Shown in pieces: positions 18,748-28,041 of a stretch of 64,000 nucleotides of DNA (its first letter is position 1; every line of letters begins with the position of its first letter). The stretch spans positions 1 to 64,000 of the forward strand of contig JAHEYT010000043.1 of the NCBI GenBank assembly GCA_023251455.1. The letters are read 5' to 3'. The stretch comes from Bacteroidota bacterium. GTDB lineage: Bacteria; Bacteroidota; Bacteroidia; Bacteroidales; Prolixibacteraceae. The position numbers and the translations under genes were made by a program. Below the pieces are notes generated by a model. That model was given only the letters and a program-made list of their open reading frames with translations. It ran no database searches and was not told the DNA's origin.

Positions 18748-18871
18748 TATGTTAACTTATTTTTTTTGAGTAAAATAAAAGCTGTTTTGCAAACAATTCT
18801 TATTTTTTGGGGTTTCTAAAGCTTGGGTATTAAAAAAGATTGAATTCAATGAAATGAATTAAAAACCAAAA

Positions 18872-20386
18872 ATGAAAAAAATCTCAAAAATCTTGATTGC
18901 AAACCGTGGTGAAATAGCTATCCGGATTATGCGGACCTGCCGAGAAATGGGCATTTCAACCGTCGCCGTATTTTCTGATGCCGATCGCACATCCATGCAC
19001 GTCAGGTATGCCGATGAAGCCTACCATATTGGACCTGCCTCCTCATCAGAGAGCTATTTAAATGCGGATAAAATTATTGATGTTGCCTTAAAGGTAAAGG
19101 CCGATGCCATTCATCCGGGTTATGGTTTTTTATCTGAAAATTCTGCTTTTGCCCGAAAATGTGCGGATAACAATATCAAATTTATTGGTCCCTCACCCGA
19201 AGTTATTAATCAGATGGGTGATAAAATTCAGGCCCGTTTAACCATGATTGCCGCAGGAGTTCCTGTCGTTCCAGGAACCACAGAAAGTGTTAAAACAGAG
19301 AAAGATGCGCTGGATACAATCCGAAAAATTGGACTTCCGGTTATGGTTAAAGCTTCTGCCGGAGGCGGTGGAAAAGGAATGCGACTGATTACTGAAGAAA
19401 AAGACATCGTTTCGCTGGTCAGATCGGCCCGGTCCGAAGCAAAATCATCGTTTGGTAACGATTCTGTTTATATTGAAAAATATATTTCATCTCCTCACCA
19501 CATTGAATTTCAGGTTATAGGCGATCAACATGGAAACTTCATTCATTTGTTCGAACGTGAATGTTCGGTACAACGCCGTCACCAAAAAATGATTGAGGAA
19601 ACGCCTTCACCGCTGATGACAGCCGAACTTCGCAAAAAAATGGGCGAATATGCCGTTGAAGCTGCCCGTGCAGTAAATTACGAAGGTGCAGGAACTATCG
19701 AATTTCTGGTTGACAATGACCTGAATTTCTACTTTCTGGAAATGAATACCCGACTTCAGGTTGAACATCCAATTACCGAACGTGTAACTGGAATTGACTT
19801 GGTAAAGCAACAGATTTTAATTGCTGAAGGGCAACCGATTGCGTTTAGCCAGGAAAATTTACGTCAATCAGGTCATGCCATTGAGTGTCGTGTTTATGCG
19901 GAAGATTCGGAGAATAATTTCATGCCTAATCCGGGTAAAATCCACAACATTACCGAACCTTTGGGATTTGGAGTGCGAACAGATGGCTATGTTTATGAAG
20001 GTTATGAGATTCCGATTCACTACGATTCAATGATTTCGAAGTTAATTGTTTGGGCTGAAAACAGAGACGAGGCAATCGCGCGAATGAAAAGGGCGCTTTA
20101 TGAGTACAAAATTACCGGAGTGAAAACTTCTATTAAGTTTCTGGAACGAATAATGGATACGGAGGACTTCAAAAGCGGTAATTACGACACAAACTTTATC
20201 GAAAAAAATAAAGATATCCTGCTCTCCGAAGCAAAATGTCCGGATGATTGTGAAGATATGATTATCATCGCTTCATACATCGAATATCTCGATAGGCTCA
20301 ACATTGCCCAGACTTCGAAAGGGATGTACCCTGCCCAAAACCGCTGGAAAAAATACACCTATCAAAAGAATTTTGAACGCCTATAA
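18872..20386 (+). CDS. accC: Biotin carboxylase subunit of an acyl-CoA carboxylase
   Basis: A 504-residue ATP-grasp enzyme that carboxylates biotin on the carrier protein using ATP and bicarbonate. The N-terminal ILIANRGEIAIRIMR motif, the Gly-rich loop KASAGGGGKGMR and EMNTRLQVEHPITE in the active site are intact. About 50 residues beyond the usual AccC end (after ~450) are likely specific to this three-subunit acyl-CoA/propionyl-CoA carboxylase type. It is the first gene of a three-gene operon with the carrier and carboxyltransferase. Confidence 0.93.
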   Translation: MKKISKILIANRGEIAIRIMRTCREMGISTVAVFSDADRTSMHVRYADEAYHIGPASSSESYLNADKIIDVALKVKADAIHPGYGFLSENSAFARKCADNNIKFIGPSPEVINQMGDKIQARLTMIAAGVPVVPGTTESVKTEKDALDTIRKIGLPVMVKASAGGGGKGMRLITEEKDIVSLVRSARSEAKSSFGNDSVYIEKYISSPHHIEFQVIGDQHGNFIHLFERECSVQRRHQKMIEETPSPLMTAELRKKMGEYAVEAARAVNYEGAGTIEFLVDNDLNFYFLEMNTRLQVEHPITERVTGIDLVKQQILIAEGQPIAFSQENLRQSGHAIECRVYAEDSENNFMPNPGKIHNITEPLGFGVRTDGYVYEGYEIPIHYDSMISKLIVWAENRDEAIARMKRALYEYKITGVKTSIKFLERIMDTEDFKSGNYDTNFIEKNKDILLSEAKCPDDCEDMIIIASYIEYLDRLNIAQTSKGMYPAQNRWKKYTYQKNFERL

Positions 20387-20399
20387 TCCCCTGTAAAAT

Positions 20400-20909
20400 A
20401 TGTCGATAGAAATAAAAATTGATAAAAGAATTGCCTCGGTAGAAATATTAAAACAATTTGAAAACCTTCTTGAAATCAAAGTTGATGACAAAATATATCA
20501 GGTCGATTTAATGCATAACGATGAAGGTATATTTTCAATTCTGGCTAATGGCCGTTCGTTTAATATTGAACTTGTACCTCAAGTAAAACCAAAGCATTAT
20601 ACTGCATATACACTTTATGACACCTATGATATTGAAGTTATCGATGCAGAGTCGAGGTATCGCAGAAACCGTTCAGGAGTCTCGCCATTGGCATCAGAAA
20701 ACTCAATTATTTCTCCAATGCCGGGCAAAGTGGTAAAAATTCAGGTTAAAACCGGCGACGAAGTAAAAATGGGAGATACGCTTATCACTATTTCAGCGAT
20801 GAAGATGGAAAGCGAATATAAATCGCCAAAAGACGGCAAAATTGCAAAAATTCATGTCAACGAAGGAAGTACAGTTGATGCCAATCAAGTATTAATAGAA
20901 ATCGTTTAA
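20400..20909 (+). CDS. Biotin carboxyl carrier protein
   Basis: 169 residues. The C-terminal ~75 residues form a biotinyl domain with SAMKMES, in which Lys135 is the biotinylated residue. PMPGKV opens the domain. The N-terminal half is a less conserved dimerisation or docking region. It begins 13 bases after the biotin carboxylase and ends 12 bases before the carboxyltransferase, consistent with one enzyme made of three chains. Confidence 0.93.
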   Translation: MSIEIKIDKRIASVEILKQFENLLEIKVDDKIYQVDLMHNDEGIFSILANGRSFNIELVPQVKPKHYTAYTLYDTYDIEVIDAESRYRRNRSGVSPLASENSIISPMPGKVVKIQVKTGDEVKMGDTLITISAMKMESEYKSPKDGKIAKIHVNEGSTVDANQVLIEIV

Positions 20910-20921
20910 AAATCGGAATAT

Positions 20922-22457
20922 ATGGATTTAAAAGCCAAATTTGATCAGTTTGAATTGCTTAATCAACAGGCAGAATCTGGAGGCGGAACCGACAGAATTG
21001 AAAAACAGCACAGTTCTGGCAAAAAAACAGCCCGTGAACGCATCGAAATTCTTCTGGATCCCGGTACTTTCAATGAAATTGACAAAATGGTTACGCACCG
21101 GGCAACAGATTTCGGTATCGATAAACAAAAAATACCGGGAGATGGATTGGTTTCCGGATATGGAAAAATTGAGGGACGGTTGGTTTATGTTTTTGCACAG
21201 GATTTTACCGTTTTTGGAGGTACTTTAAGCCGCACAAATGCCGATAAGATTCTGAAAATTCAGGATTTGGCTGTAAAAATGGGTGCTCCACTGATTGGGC
21301 TTAACGACTCGGGAGGTGCACGTATTCAGGAAGGTGTTGAAAGTTTAGCTGGTTATGCCGATATTTTCTACAACAACGTTCTTTGCTCTGGAGTCATCCC
21401 ACAGATAAGCGCCATACTAGGACCTTGCGCCGGAGGAGCAGTCTATTCGCCTGCTTTGACCGATTTCATTTTTATGGTTGAGAAAACCAGTCACATGTTT
21501 GTTACCGGTCCTGAAGTGATTAAAACAGTGACCCATGAAGATGTGACCAAAGAAGAACTTGGCGGCGCCATTACCCATGCATCCAAAAGTGGAGTTGCTC
21601 ATTTTACGGGTAGCGACGAAGAAACCACACTCATGATGGTTCGCGAATTGATGAGCTTTCTTCCTGCCAACAACATGGAAGAACCGCCTGCTAAAATTTG
21701 TTCCGACCCTGAAGACCGTGCCGATACCTCTTTAAATGATATTGTTCCGGTCGATCCGAATAAACCTTACGACATCAAGGATATTATTCTTAAAATTATT
21801 GACGATGAACATTTCCTGGAAGTCCAGCCACACTATGCTGCCAATATTGTCATCGGCTTTGCCCGGATGGGTGGAAAATCGATTGGAATTGTTGCCAACC
21901 AGCCAGCTCACCTTGCAGGAGTTCTCGACATCAATTCATCATCAAAAGCTGCCCGGTTTGTTCGATTCTGCGATGCATTCAATATTCCGTTGGTAACTTT
22001 GGTCGATGTTCCTGGTTTTTTGCCCGGAACTGGTCAGGAATTTGGCGGGATCATCAAACACGGAGCCAAATTGCTGTATGCTTTTGCTGAAGCAACAGTA
22101 CCCAAAATTACGCTGATTACCCGCAAAGCCTATGGTGGCGCATACGATGTAATGTCGAGCAAGCACATTGGCGGAGATGTAAACATGGCCTACCCTACTG
22201 CTGAAATTGCTGTAATGGGACCTGATGGTGCAATTAATATTTTATACCGCGGGAAACTGTCGGACGACGAAAAAGCCGATGCTGTTTTGGATTACCGCGA
22301 AAAATTTGCAAATCCATACCGTGCGGCAGCACTCGGATACATTGATGAAATCATTTTACCTCAGGATACCCGATATAAGATCATTCAGGCCTTAAATATG
22401 ACACACAATAAACGAAAATCGAATTTGCCGCGTAAACACGGTAATATTCCGCTCTAG
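20922..22457 (+). CDS. Acyl-CoA (propionyl/methylmalonyl-CoA) carboxyltransferase subunit
   Basis: A 511-residue carboxyltransferase of the crotonase superfamily with N- and C-terminal halves. Oxyanion-hole glycines are visible in [34 protein letters not shown] and [12 protein letters not shown]. It transfers the carboxyl group from biotin to an acyl-CoA, most likely propionyl-CoA, feeding or draining methylmalonyl-CoA. An alternative is the carboxyltransferase of a Na+-pumping decarboxylase, but no membrane beta subunit is nearby, and the biotin carboxylase next to it favours a carboxylase. Confidence 0.9.
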   Translation: MDLKAKFDQFELLNQQAESGGGTDRIEKQHSSGKKTARERIEILLDPGTFNEIDKMVTHRATDFGIDKQKIPGDGLVSGYGKIEGRLVYVFAQDFTVFGGTLSRTNADKILKIQDLAVKMGAPLIGLNDSGGARIQEGVESLAGYADIFYNNVLCSGVIPQISAILGPCAGGAVYSPALTDFIFMVEKTSHMFVTGPEVIKTVTHEDVTKEELGGAITHASKSGVAHFTGSDEETTLMMVRELMSFLPANNMEEPPAKICSDPEDRADTSLNDIVPVDPNKPYDIKDIILKIIDDEHFLEVQPHYAANIVIGFARMGGKSIGIVANQPAHLAGVLDINSSSKAARFVRFCDAFNIPLVTLVDVPGFLPGTGQEFGGIIKHGAKLLYAFAEATVPKITLITRKAYGGAYDVMSSKHIGGDVNMAYPTAEIAVMGPDGAINILYRGKLSDDEKADAVLDYREKFANPYRAAALGYIDEIILPQDTRYKIIQALNMTHNKRKSNLPRKHGNIPL

Positions 22458-22486
22458 TTGCAGCCAAACAGAATAAAACTCGATAG

Positions 22487-22519
22487 GCAAAAGGTCATAA
22501 TGAATGTCCTTTTGCTTAT
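22487..22519 (+). terminator. Terminator of the acyl-CoA carboxylase operon
   Basis: GCAAAAGG (22487-22494) pairs with CCTTTTGC (22508-22515), with additional pairing in the loop, and a T-rich stretch follows. It lies 30 bases after the stop. Confidence 0.75.
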
Positions 22520-22585
22520 TATTTTGTCATTAAAATTAATGGAACTTCCTGCTTTCGCGTGCGTAAGACCTAGTATAGATATTAA

Positions 22586-22594
22586 GAAAGGAGG
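22586..22594 (+). promoter_or_regulatory. Strong Shine-Dalgarno sequence before the small membrane protein
   Basis: AAAGGAGGT, a near-perfect complement of the 16S rRNA 3' end, lies 6 bases before the ATG at 22601. Most other genes in the window have no such motif, as is usual in Bacteroidota, so this one is unusual and fixes the start. Confidence 0.7.
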
Positions 22595-22600
22595 TAGATT

Positions 22601-22846
22601 ATGGAGAACCAAAACATTAAAAATTATCAGTTTATAATTGGTTCAAGCCTTGTTCTAGTTGGAATTCTGATCTTTTCATTTCTTTCTGATCCAGTGAGAT
22701 ATTTTGGATTTGTTTTCATTATTGGGGCAGCTATTTATTTTATAAATATTAACTCAGCAACAACTATCCAAAGAAATAATGCTGGAAAATTCAGAAGTAG
22801 AACCCGAGATCAAATGTTAAGGCATCACCATAGAACTAATAGATAA
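22601..22846 (+). CDS. Small two-helix membrane protein, function unknown
   Basis: An 81-residue protein with two hydrophobic segments (about residues 11-27 and 32-50) and a very basic C-terminus (RSRTRDQMLRHHHRTNR). It is preceded by a strong Shine-Dalgarno motif and followed by a perfect 12-bp hairpin, so it looks like a real single gene. I do not recognise the family. The basic tail could contact lipid head groups or nucleic acid on the cytoplasmic side; this is only inferred from composition. Confidence 0.65.
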   Translation: MENQNIKNYQFIIGSSLVLVGILIFSFLSDPVRYFGFVFIIGAAIYFININSATTIQRNNAGKFRSRTRDQMLRHHHRTNR

Positions 22847-22870
22847 AGCCAGTGAAAGCTGGCTTTATCT
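22841..22870 (+). terminator. Hairpin at the end of the small membrane protein gene
   Basis: A perfect 12-bp stem (AGATAAAGCCAG/CTGGCTTTATCT) with a 6-base loop; the stop codon lies inside its left arm. Only a weak T-run follows, so it may be a terminator or an mRNA-stabilising end. Confidence 0.6.
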
Positions 22871-23050
22871 GTTTATTGGGAAAAAGTCATCAGTCATTAG
22901 AAAAATTAATTCCGAACTTTTTACTCTTTACTAACTGTAAAAATCATTCAAAGGGAACGGAGCTTTTTAAACAATTTTCTAATGACCCTCATCCATTGCC
23001 AATCCGTTTTCAGTACAACTACAACGCAACTCTGACTAAATTGTAAATGA

Positions 23051-23698
23051 TTATTGACTTTTTCCGGTTAAGAGTTTTTCAATATCACGACGGCAAGATG
23101 CGGCTATAAATGGTTCAGTAATTGCTTTCCGGATCAATTCCAGATTCTCTTTATTACTATGAAATATTGAAAAAACCTGACTTACTGAAAGACTTTCCGG
23201 ATCACGTTCGATCAGGATCATTTCATCTCCCGATTGAACTTCTCCCTGCGACAGCACCCGAACATAGACACCAGGATAAGGCAATGTCCAAAAATCGGAA
23301 ACTACTGATTGATCGCCAAAGCGAACGCCAAGCTTAAAACAAGGCTGACGAGGTTGCGTAACCTGCACTTCTGCATTGCCAATCTGAAACCGGTCACCAA
23401 TCCTGATTTCAGATTCACTTAATCCACTAATAGTCAGATTTTCACCAAACATGCCCCATTTCCAATCCTGATTCGGGTATTTATTTTGCCAGAAAGCATA
23501 ATGATCGGCAGAATATAAATAGCAGGCTTTATCCGGTCCACCGTGATATCGACGATCGATAACATGATCGTTCGAAACATCTTCTGCGCCTAGAAAAATC
23601 GGACTTTCAACAGCATATTTATAAATGCCAGTTTCAACCTTCTGTCCCCGCCATTCAATAATGGTTGGTTTTGCAATATTCGTCGATATGATTTTCAT
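23051..23698 (-). CDS. MOSC domain-containing protein
   Basis: A 215-residue protein with the beta-barrel MOSC fold of molybdenum-cofactor sulfurases and YiiM-like proteins (about residues 15-165). Family markers are VSNDHVIDRRYHGGPDKA, FGENLTISGL and QPRQPCFKLGVRFGD, the last holding the conserved Cys. The C-terminal helical region resembles that of YiiM, which reduces N-hydroxylated compounds with the Mo cofactor. The exact activity is not known. It lies 9 bases downstream of ywbE and is likely co-transcribed. Confidence 0.85.
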   Translation of the reverse strand: MKIISTNIAKPTIIEWRGQKVETGIYKYAVESPIFLGAEDVSNDHVIDRRYHGGPDKACYLYSADHYAFWQNKYPNQDWKWGMFGENLTISGLSESEIRIGDRFQIGNAEVQVTQPRQPCFKLGVRFGDQSVVSDFWTLPYPGVYVRVLSQGEVQSGDEMILIERDPESLSVSQVFSIFHSNKENLELIRKAITEPFIAASCRRDIEKLLTGKSQ

Positions 23699-23707
23699 AC
23701 TTAAAAA

Positions 23708-23908
23708 TTATTCTTCGTCTAAAATCTCCTGTACTCGTCCAACCTCACCAGTTTCAAGCCTGACTTTTATTCCGTGTGGATGATTGGCTGAATTGGTTAA
23801 TAAATTTTTCACAATGCCTTCAGTCAATTCACCTGTTCTCTGGTGGTGTTTCTGTACAATATTAACCAACAATCCAGGCTTAACATCTGAGCGTTTTCTT
23901 CCGTCCAT
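23708..23908 (-). CDS. ywbE: YwbE family protein
   Basis: A 66-residue protein that matches the YwbE (DUF2196) family almost end to end: RSDVKPGLLVNIVQKHHQRTG, then TEGIVKNLLTNSANHPHGIKV and a final GEVGRVQEIL. The pattern resembles a small KOW/SH3-like beta-barrel. Its role is unknown. It precedes the MOSC gene and lies 137 bases after folE on the same strand. Confidence 0.85.
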   Translation of the reverse strand: MDGRKRSDVKPGLLVNIVQKHHQRTGELTEGIVKNLLTNSANHPHGIKVRLETGEVGRVQEILDEE

Positions 23909-24045
23909 AATCGTGTTTTTCTTTCAAACAAAAGAACAAAAAATATTGCCAGAATGTATCGATTTGAAAATAGACCTGTTTCCTGAAACAACAAAAGCCA
24001 ATCGGATGAAAGGCTTCTGTTTATTCATGAGCAAATTAATCTTTA

Positions 24046-24786
24046 CTATATACTCAATGACAAATATTTCAAAAATTCTTCCTTGCGAAGCGGATCTTTA
24101 AAAACTCCACCATATTCAGCAGTTATGGTAGAACTACCCTCATCTTGAATTCCACGGGACGAAACACATAAATGTTTGGCGTCAATAATAACCGCCACAT
24201 CCTCAGTTTTTAGAATACGTTTCAATTCATTGGCAATCTGAACCGTTAAACGTTCCTGTACCTGCGGCCTGCGCGCAAAATAATCGACCACACGGTTAAT
24301 TTTCGACAAACCAATTACCTGACCACTTGAAACATAAGCCACATGAGCCTTACCAACTATTGGTAAAAAATGATGCTCGCAGGTCGAATTCATATTAATG
24401 TTTTTTTCAACCAACATTTCCCCGTATTTGAATTTATTATCGAACACCGAAATTTTTGGTTTATTTTCAGGATTAAGACCAGAAAAAATTTCTTTGACAA
24501 ACATTTTAGCGACGCGATGTGGAGTTCCATTCAGACTATCATCTGTTAAATCAAGTCCCAAAACATTCATGATTTCGCGAAATTTATTTTCAATTAAGAG
24601 CATTTTTTGCTCATCGCTAAGCAAAAAAGCGTCCTCTCTCATCGGAGTTTCCAATGAAGTAGCAACATGATTATCGCCAATCAGATCGTGTCCGTTAGTA
24701 TTGTTATTATTTAGAGGCAAATGCGTTCCGTTTAATTTTGGCCTTGCCGTTTCTGTTTTAAAAAACCCATTCACTTTCATACTCAA
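24046..24786 (-). CDS. folE: GTP cyclohydrolase I
   Basis: A 246-residue enzyme making dihydroneopterin triphosphate from GTP, the first step to folate and pterins. Zinc ligands C136, H139 (STCEHHF) and C207 (KHLCVSSRG) have exactly the 3- and 71-residue spacing of the E. coli enzyme. The first ~50 residues form a polar, Asn-rich extension not found in the core fold. AGGAGGT lies about 7 bases before the ATG, again an unusually good Shine-Dalgarno site. The upstream region carries a cluster of TTTAAACA half-sites that may be an operator. Confidence 0.95.
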   Translation of the reverse strand: MSMKVNGFFKTETARPKLNGTHLPLNNNNTNGHDLIGDNHVATSLETPMREDAFLLSDEQKMLLIENKFREIMNVLGLDLTDDSLNGTPHRVAKMFVKEIFSGLNPENKPKISVFDNKFKYGEMLVEKNINMNSTCEHHFLPIVGKAHVAYVSSGQVIGLSKINRVVDYFARRPQVQERLTVQIANELKRILKTEDVAVIIDAKHLCVSSRGIQDEGSSTITAEYGGVFKDPLRKEEFLKYLSLSI

Positions 24787-24803
24787 ACCTCCTCAAATTT
24801 AAT

Positions 24804-24866
24804 TGTTTAAAAGCTTAAACAGTGAAACCCATTTTTTGTTTAAACATTCAGTTATTTATTTAAACA
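24804..24866 (-). promoter_or_regulatory. Cluster of TTTAAACA half-sites upstream of folE (candidate operator)
   Basis: TGTTTAAAAGCTTAAACA (24804-24821) is a perfect dyad with 7-bp arms; TGTTTAAACA (24837-24846) is a perfect 10-bp palindrome; and a further TTAAACA lies at 24860-24866. That gives five copies of one half-site in 63 bases, directly upstream of the folE start. This looks like a binding site for a dimeric or multimeric repressor. The regulator is not in the window and cannot be named. Confidence 0.55.
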
Positions 24867-25010
24867 ACACATGATTTTAAGCCTAAAAACTGTTCATTAT
24901 ATGAATATTACATTTTGATAAAATATTTTAAGATATTGAATTTCATTCAATATCAACAAGGACTTAAACATCCTGAAGTCTGATTTAGTTCAGACTAAAC
25001 AAAAAGAAAC

Positions 25011-25042
25011 AAAAAAGGCCATCTGAAACAGACAGCCCTTTA
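25011..25042 (-). terminator. Terminator of the GIN-domain gene
   Basis: Read on the minus strand, AAAGG(G)CTGTCTG pairs with CAGATGGCCTTT and is followed by a T-run. It lies about 20 bases after the stop of the gene at 25061. Confidence 0.7.
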
Positions 25043-25060
25043 ACCACAAAAATCAAACTT

Positions 25061-25780
25061 CTAATCGGGAGAAACGATTCCGACTCCCTCAACTTTTTTA
25101 AATACTTTAGGATCACCCTTATATCTTATTTTTCCGACTCCGCTGATGGTCGCATTCAACGATTCAGTTGCATAAACACTTCCGGCTCCAACTCCTTCAA
25201 TTTTAATATCACAATTTTTTGTTTTCAGATCAATTGCATCCAGGTAACCAGCTCCTGAAATTGAGGCCTCCAATTCGTCAGCAATACCATCAAACTCGAA
25301 TTTGACGCCACCCTCTCCGACCACCCTAACTTTGCTGGCTTTCAGGTTCATTTCCACAGTTGCCCCACCTTCAACATGAAGGTAAAAATCTTTTAAATCG
25401 ACATACCCTTTCGTTTCTAAACTGATTCCGCCCTCAATCTCCAATTTCTCAAGATCCTTAAAAGTGACATAAAGAATCAACTCGTCAAAATCAAAATGCT
25501 TTTTAATGATTTTCAGACTTAATGTCTGAGTATCCGACTGAACATCAATATATTTAAAATTGTCTTCATCCGTTTTTATTCTTAAGCCAGACTGAGTTCC
25601 CTGTTCTAGTATTACTTTAAAAGAACCTTCCAGATAAATTTTTGTGAATGGCTGAATATTGTAGGTACGGGTATTAGTATCATCCCATGGTTGTTGAACG
25701 GGCATTACCGGTGTCGCAAAAAGTCTGGATACCAACATGCCAAGAGCAAATACGAGACTGGTTAATCGAAGGAGATACAT
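25061..25780 (-). CDS. GIN domain (DUF2807) exported protein
   Basis: A 239-residue protein when started at the internal Met that begins a signal peptide (MYLLRLTSLVFALGMLVSRL); an upstream in-frame Met at 25825 would add 15 residues without a signal. The rest is a right-handed beta-helix-like GIN domain, with FTKIYLEGSFKVILEQG at the start and repeats such as VEGGATVEMNLKASKVRVVG. These proteins are widespread in Bacteroidota, and their envelope function is unknown. The gene has its own terminator and lies in the same direction as folE. Confidence 0.85.
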   Translation of the reverse strand: MYLLRLTSLVFALGMLVSRLFATPVMPVQQPWDDTNTRTYNIQPFTKIYLEGSFKVILEQGTQSGLRIKTDEDNFKYIDVQSDTQTLSLKIIKKHFDFDELILYVTFKDLEKLEIEGGISLETKGYVDLKDFYLHVEGGATVEMNLKASKVRVVGEGGVKFEFDGIADELEASISGAGYLDAIDLKTKNCDIKIEGVGAGSVYATESLNATISGVGKIRYKGDPKVFKKVEGVGIVSPD

Positions 25781-25941
25781 AGTTTTGATTTTTATAGTTT
25801 TAATTTCTGCATCAAAACTATTCAAACTACGTGCTAAAACTTTAATTTTTTCGATGAATGGCAGATTTCCTTAGGTGAAATGAAATTTTCAAGGAATAAT
25901 ATGATTTTAAATAAATCAGCAAGCCTGTTTAATTTCAGGTA

Positions 25942-26553
25942 TCAGGCAATATTTTCGGGTTTGTTCTGCATTAATTTCATCGAAAGGATCAGGAAATAAA
26001 CAGTCAGCAACATGCCGATAATTAATACAACGAAATCTAAAATCCGAACAGGATGATTTGCAGCAATTCTAAATGTGATTAATGCTCCAACAAAAATTAA
26101 AATTCCAAAAAGTGGAACTAAAATCACAGGTTTTCCGGTTCTCTTCAATAGAAATATCAACAAAAACCAAACGACGCCAACAGATACACCCATAATTGTC
26201 TGATCAATATATCCTTCCGCGTATTTCAGGAAACCATAAACAACCGGCAAAAACGACAACACATATAGAAAACGGAATATACTTCCGAGCAGTCTTTGAT
26301 GGTGGTAAAAACTGGTCATTTGCGGGAACAATGTCAAGCCGGTATTTTTGCTCTTCTGAAATTCAGGAGACAACAAATCCTGTTCTGAATTTATTAGTTG
26401 GCGTTCAATGGCAATTTTAACAGCAGCATTACGGGCACCTTCCTGATATCCCTTTTGATTTCTCAAGATTTCCAGAATCTGGGTATCGGTATAGTTAGAA
26501 TACCGCTCGTAAAAATGTATTGCCCCGTTATTTTCCTGATCAAAATTGCTCAT
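25942..26553 (-). CDS. Unknown membrane protein with four C-terminal helices
   Basis: 203 residues. The first ~85 are soluble and helical (YTDTQILEILRNQKGYQEGARNAAVKIAIERQL), a pattern seen in Bacteroidota proteins whose N-terminus binds or senses something unknown. Four membrane segments follow (about 92-110, 117-135, 142-160 and 168-190). I do not recognise a named family. It sits 72 bases downstream of the Sua5/YciO gene on the same strand. Confidence 0.65.
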   Translation of the reverse strand: MSNFDQENNGAIHFYERYSNYTDTQILEILRNQKGYQEGARNAAVKIAIERQLINSEQDLLSPEFQKSKNTGLTLFPQMTSFYHHQRLLGSIFRFLYVLSFLPVVYGFLKYAEGYIDQTIMGVSVGVVWFLLIFLLKRTGKPVILVPLFGILIFVGALITFRIAANHPVRILDFVVLIIGMLLTVYFLILSMKLMQNKPENIA

Positions 26554-26625
26554 GATTTTTCTTACAAAAATAGATCTTTGATTTTAATATCAACTATTAA
26601 ACAGAAATTCGCATTTACTGCCAGC

Positions 26626-27240
26626 CTATTCTTCAAAAATACCCTTTCCCTGCCTGACAACAACCGGAATTTCTTCAGTACAATCGACGATGGTTGATGG
26701 AATATTATCACCATATCCTCCATCAATTACCAGATCCGCAAAATCATGAAACCGTTCGTGAATCAGTTCAGGGTCGGTTGAATATTCTACAATTTCATCG
26801 TCATCATGTATCGAAGTTGACATGATCGGATTTCCAAGTTCACGTATAATCTCAATGATGATTGAATTGTCGGGTATTCGCACGCCTACCGTTTTCTTTT
26901 TCCCCTTGAAATATTTGGGTACATTACTATTTGCATTCAAAATAAAGGTAAACGGGCCTGGTAAATAGCTTTTTAGCATCTTAAAAACCTGATTGGAAAC
27001 CGGTTTTGAAAAACCTGACAAGTGACTCAAGTCGCTGCAAATAAATGAAAAATTAGATTTTTCGACTTGTACATTTTTGAACCGGGCAATTCTCTCAACA
27101 GCCTTTGCGTTGGTAATGTCACAACCTAAACCATATACGGTATCAGTTGGATAGATAATGATTCCGCCATTTCTCAACACCTCAACTACCTGCCTGATAT
27201 CTTTGGGGTTTGGGTTTTCAGGATAGATTTTTAACAGCAT
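26626..27240 (-). CDS. Sua5/YciO/YrdC family protein (threonylcarbamoyl-AMP synthase-like)
   Basis: A 204-residue protein with the YrdC fold. IIYPTDTVYGLGCDI near the N-terminus, LPGPFTFIL and VGVRIPDN are family motifs. TsaC/Sua5 members make threonylcarbamoyl-AMP for the t6A37 tRNA modification. The shortened length and KGKKKTVGVR segment resemble the YciO branch, whose role is less certain. GGAGGT lies 8 bases before the start. It is divergent from mnmD, another tRNA modification gene. Confidence 0.88.
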   Translation of the reverse strand: MLLKIYPENPNPKDIRQVVEVLRNGGIIIYPTDTVYGLGCDITNAKAVERIARFKNVQVEKSNFSFICSDLSHLSGFSKPVSNQVFKMLKSYLPGPFTFILNANSNVPKYFKGKKKTVGVRIPDNSIIIEIIRELGNPIMSTSIHDDDEIVEYSTDPELIHERFHDFADLVIDGGYGDNIPSTIVDCTEEIPVVVRQGKGIFEE

Positions 27241-27313
27241 TTTAAAACCTCCATTTTTCTTAGGGATGTAAATTTAGTTATTTTGGCAAGGTTTTATACT
27301 TAATTTACGAAAT

Positions 27314-27982
27314 ATGGACAAAGAGTTTGTCATAACTGAAGATGGTTCGCACACCATCTATCTTCCTGAAATGGATGAGCATTATCATTCAACTCATGGT
27401 GCAATTCAGGAATCGTTGCATATATACATCAACCAGGGATTGCTTCAAGTAGCAAAACAGGAAATATCAATACTTGAGATTGGATTCGGCACTGGATTAA
27501 ATGCTTATCTCACATATGCTTATTCAGAAAATAAAAAACTAAAAATAAATTATTTCAGTATCGAAAAGTTTCCGTTAGGTGAGGCTGATTATTTGAAATT
27601 AAATTACCCGCAAAATATCTTTCCTGAATATTCCGCTGTCTTTGAAAAGATACATCGTTATGAATGGAATAAGATTGTCGATATTTCACCTGAATTTTCA
27701 TTACAAAAAATTCATGCCGATTTATTGTCATTTGAGTTCAATCAATTACCTCAATTCGATCTGGTTTACTACGATGCCTTTGCACCGGGGAAACAACCTG
27801 AAATGTGGACTGAAGAAATCATTCAGAAGGTTAGCTCCTGTGTAAAAAAAGACGGCGTATTGGTAACGTATTGCGCCAAAGGATCAGTAAGAAGAGCATT
27901 TTCTGCAGCTGGATTTCAGATGGAACGTATTCCAGGCCCCACAGGTAAAAAAGAGATACTGAGGGGTAAAAAGACTATTTAA
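27314..27982 (+). CDS. mnmD: tRNA (mnm5s2U34) methyltransferase, MnmD-type
   Basis: A 222-residue SAM-dependent methyltransferase equal to the N-terminal half of MnmC (DUF752). The SAM loop EIGFGTGLNAYLT is at about residues 55-67, and YYDAFAPGKQPEMWT is the family signature. GPTGKKEILRG closes the domain. The oxidase half (MnmC1/FAD) is absent, so it would methylate nm5U to mnm5U at the wobble position directly. It is divergent from the Sua5/YciO gene with 73 bases between. Confidence 0.88.
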   Translation: MDKEFVITEDGSHTIYLPEMDEHYHSTHGAIQESLHIYINQGLLQVAKQEISILEIGFGTGLNAYLTYAYSENKKLKINYFSIEKFPLGEADYLKLNYPQNIFPEYSAVFEKIHRYEWNKIVDISPEFSLQKIHADLLSFEFNQLPQFDLVYYDAFAPGKQPEMWTEEIIQKVSSCVKKDGVLVTYCAKGSVRRAFSAAGFQMERIPGPTGKKEILRGKKTI

Positions 27983-28041
27983 GAACTTCGCTGCTAATAA
28001 AAAATAATCTATATTCGTAGCCTGAAATCCAAATCATACTA

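Noticed and set aside
22852..23046. A 64-codon plus-strand ORF after the small membrane protein
   Set aside because: It begins inside the hairpin at 22841-22870, has no recognisable features, and its composition is that of random intergenic DNA.
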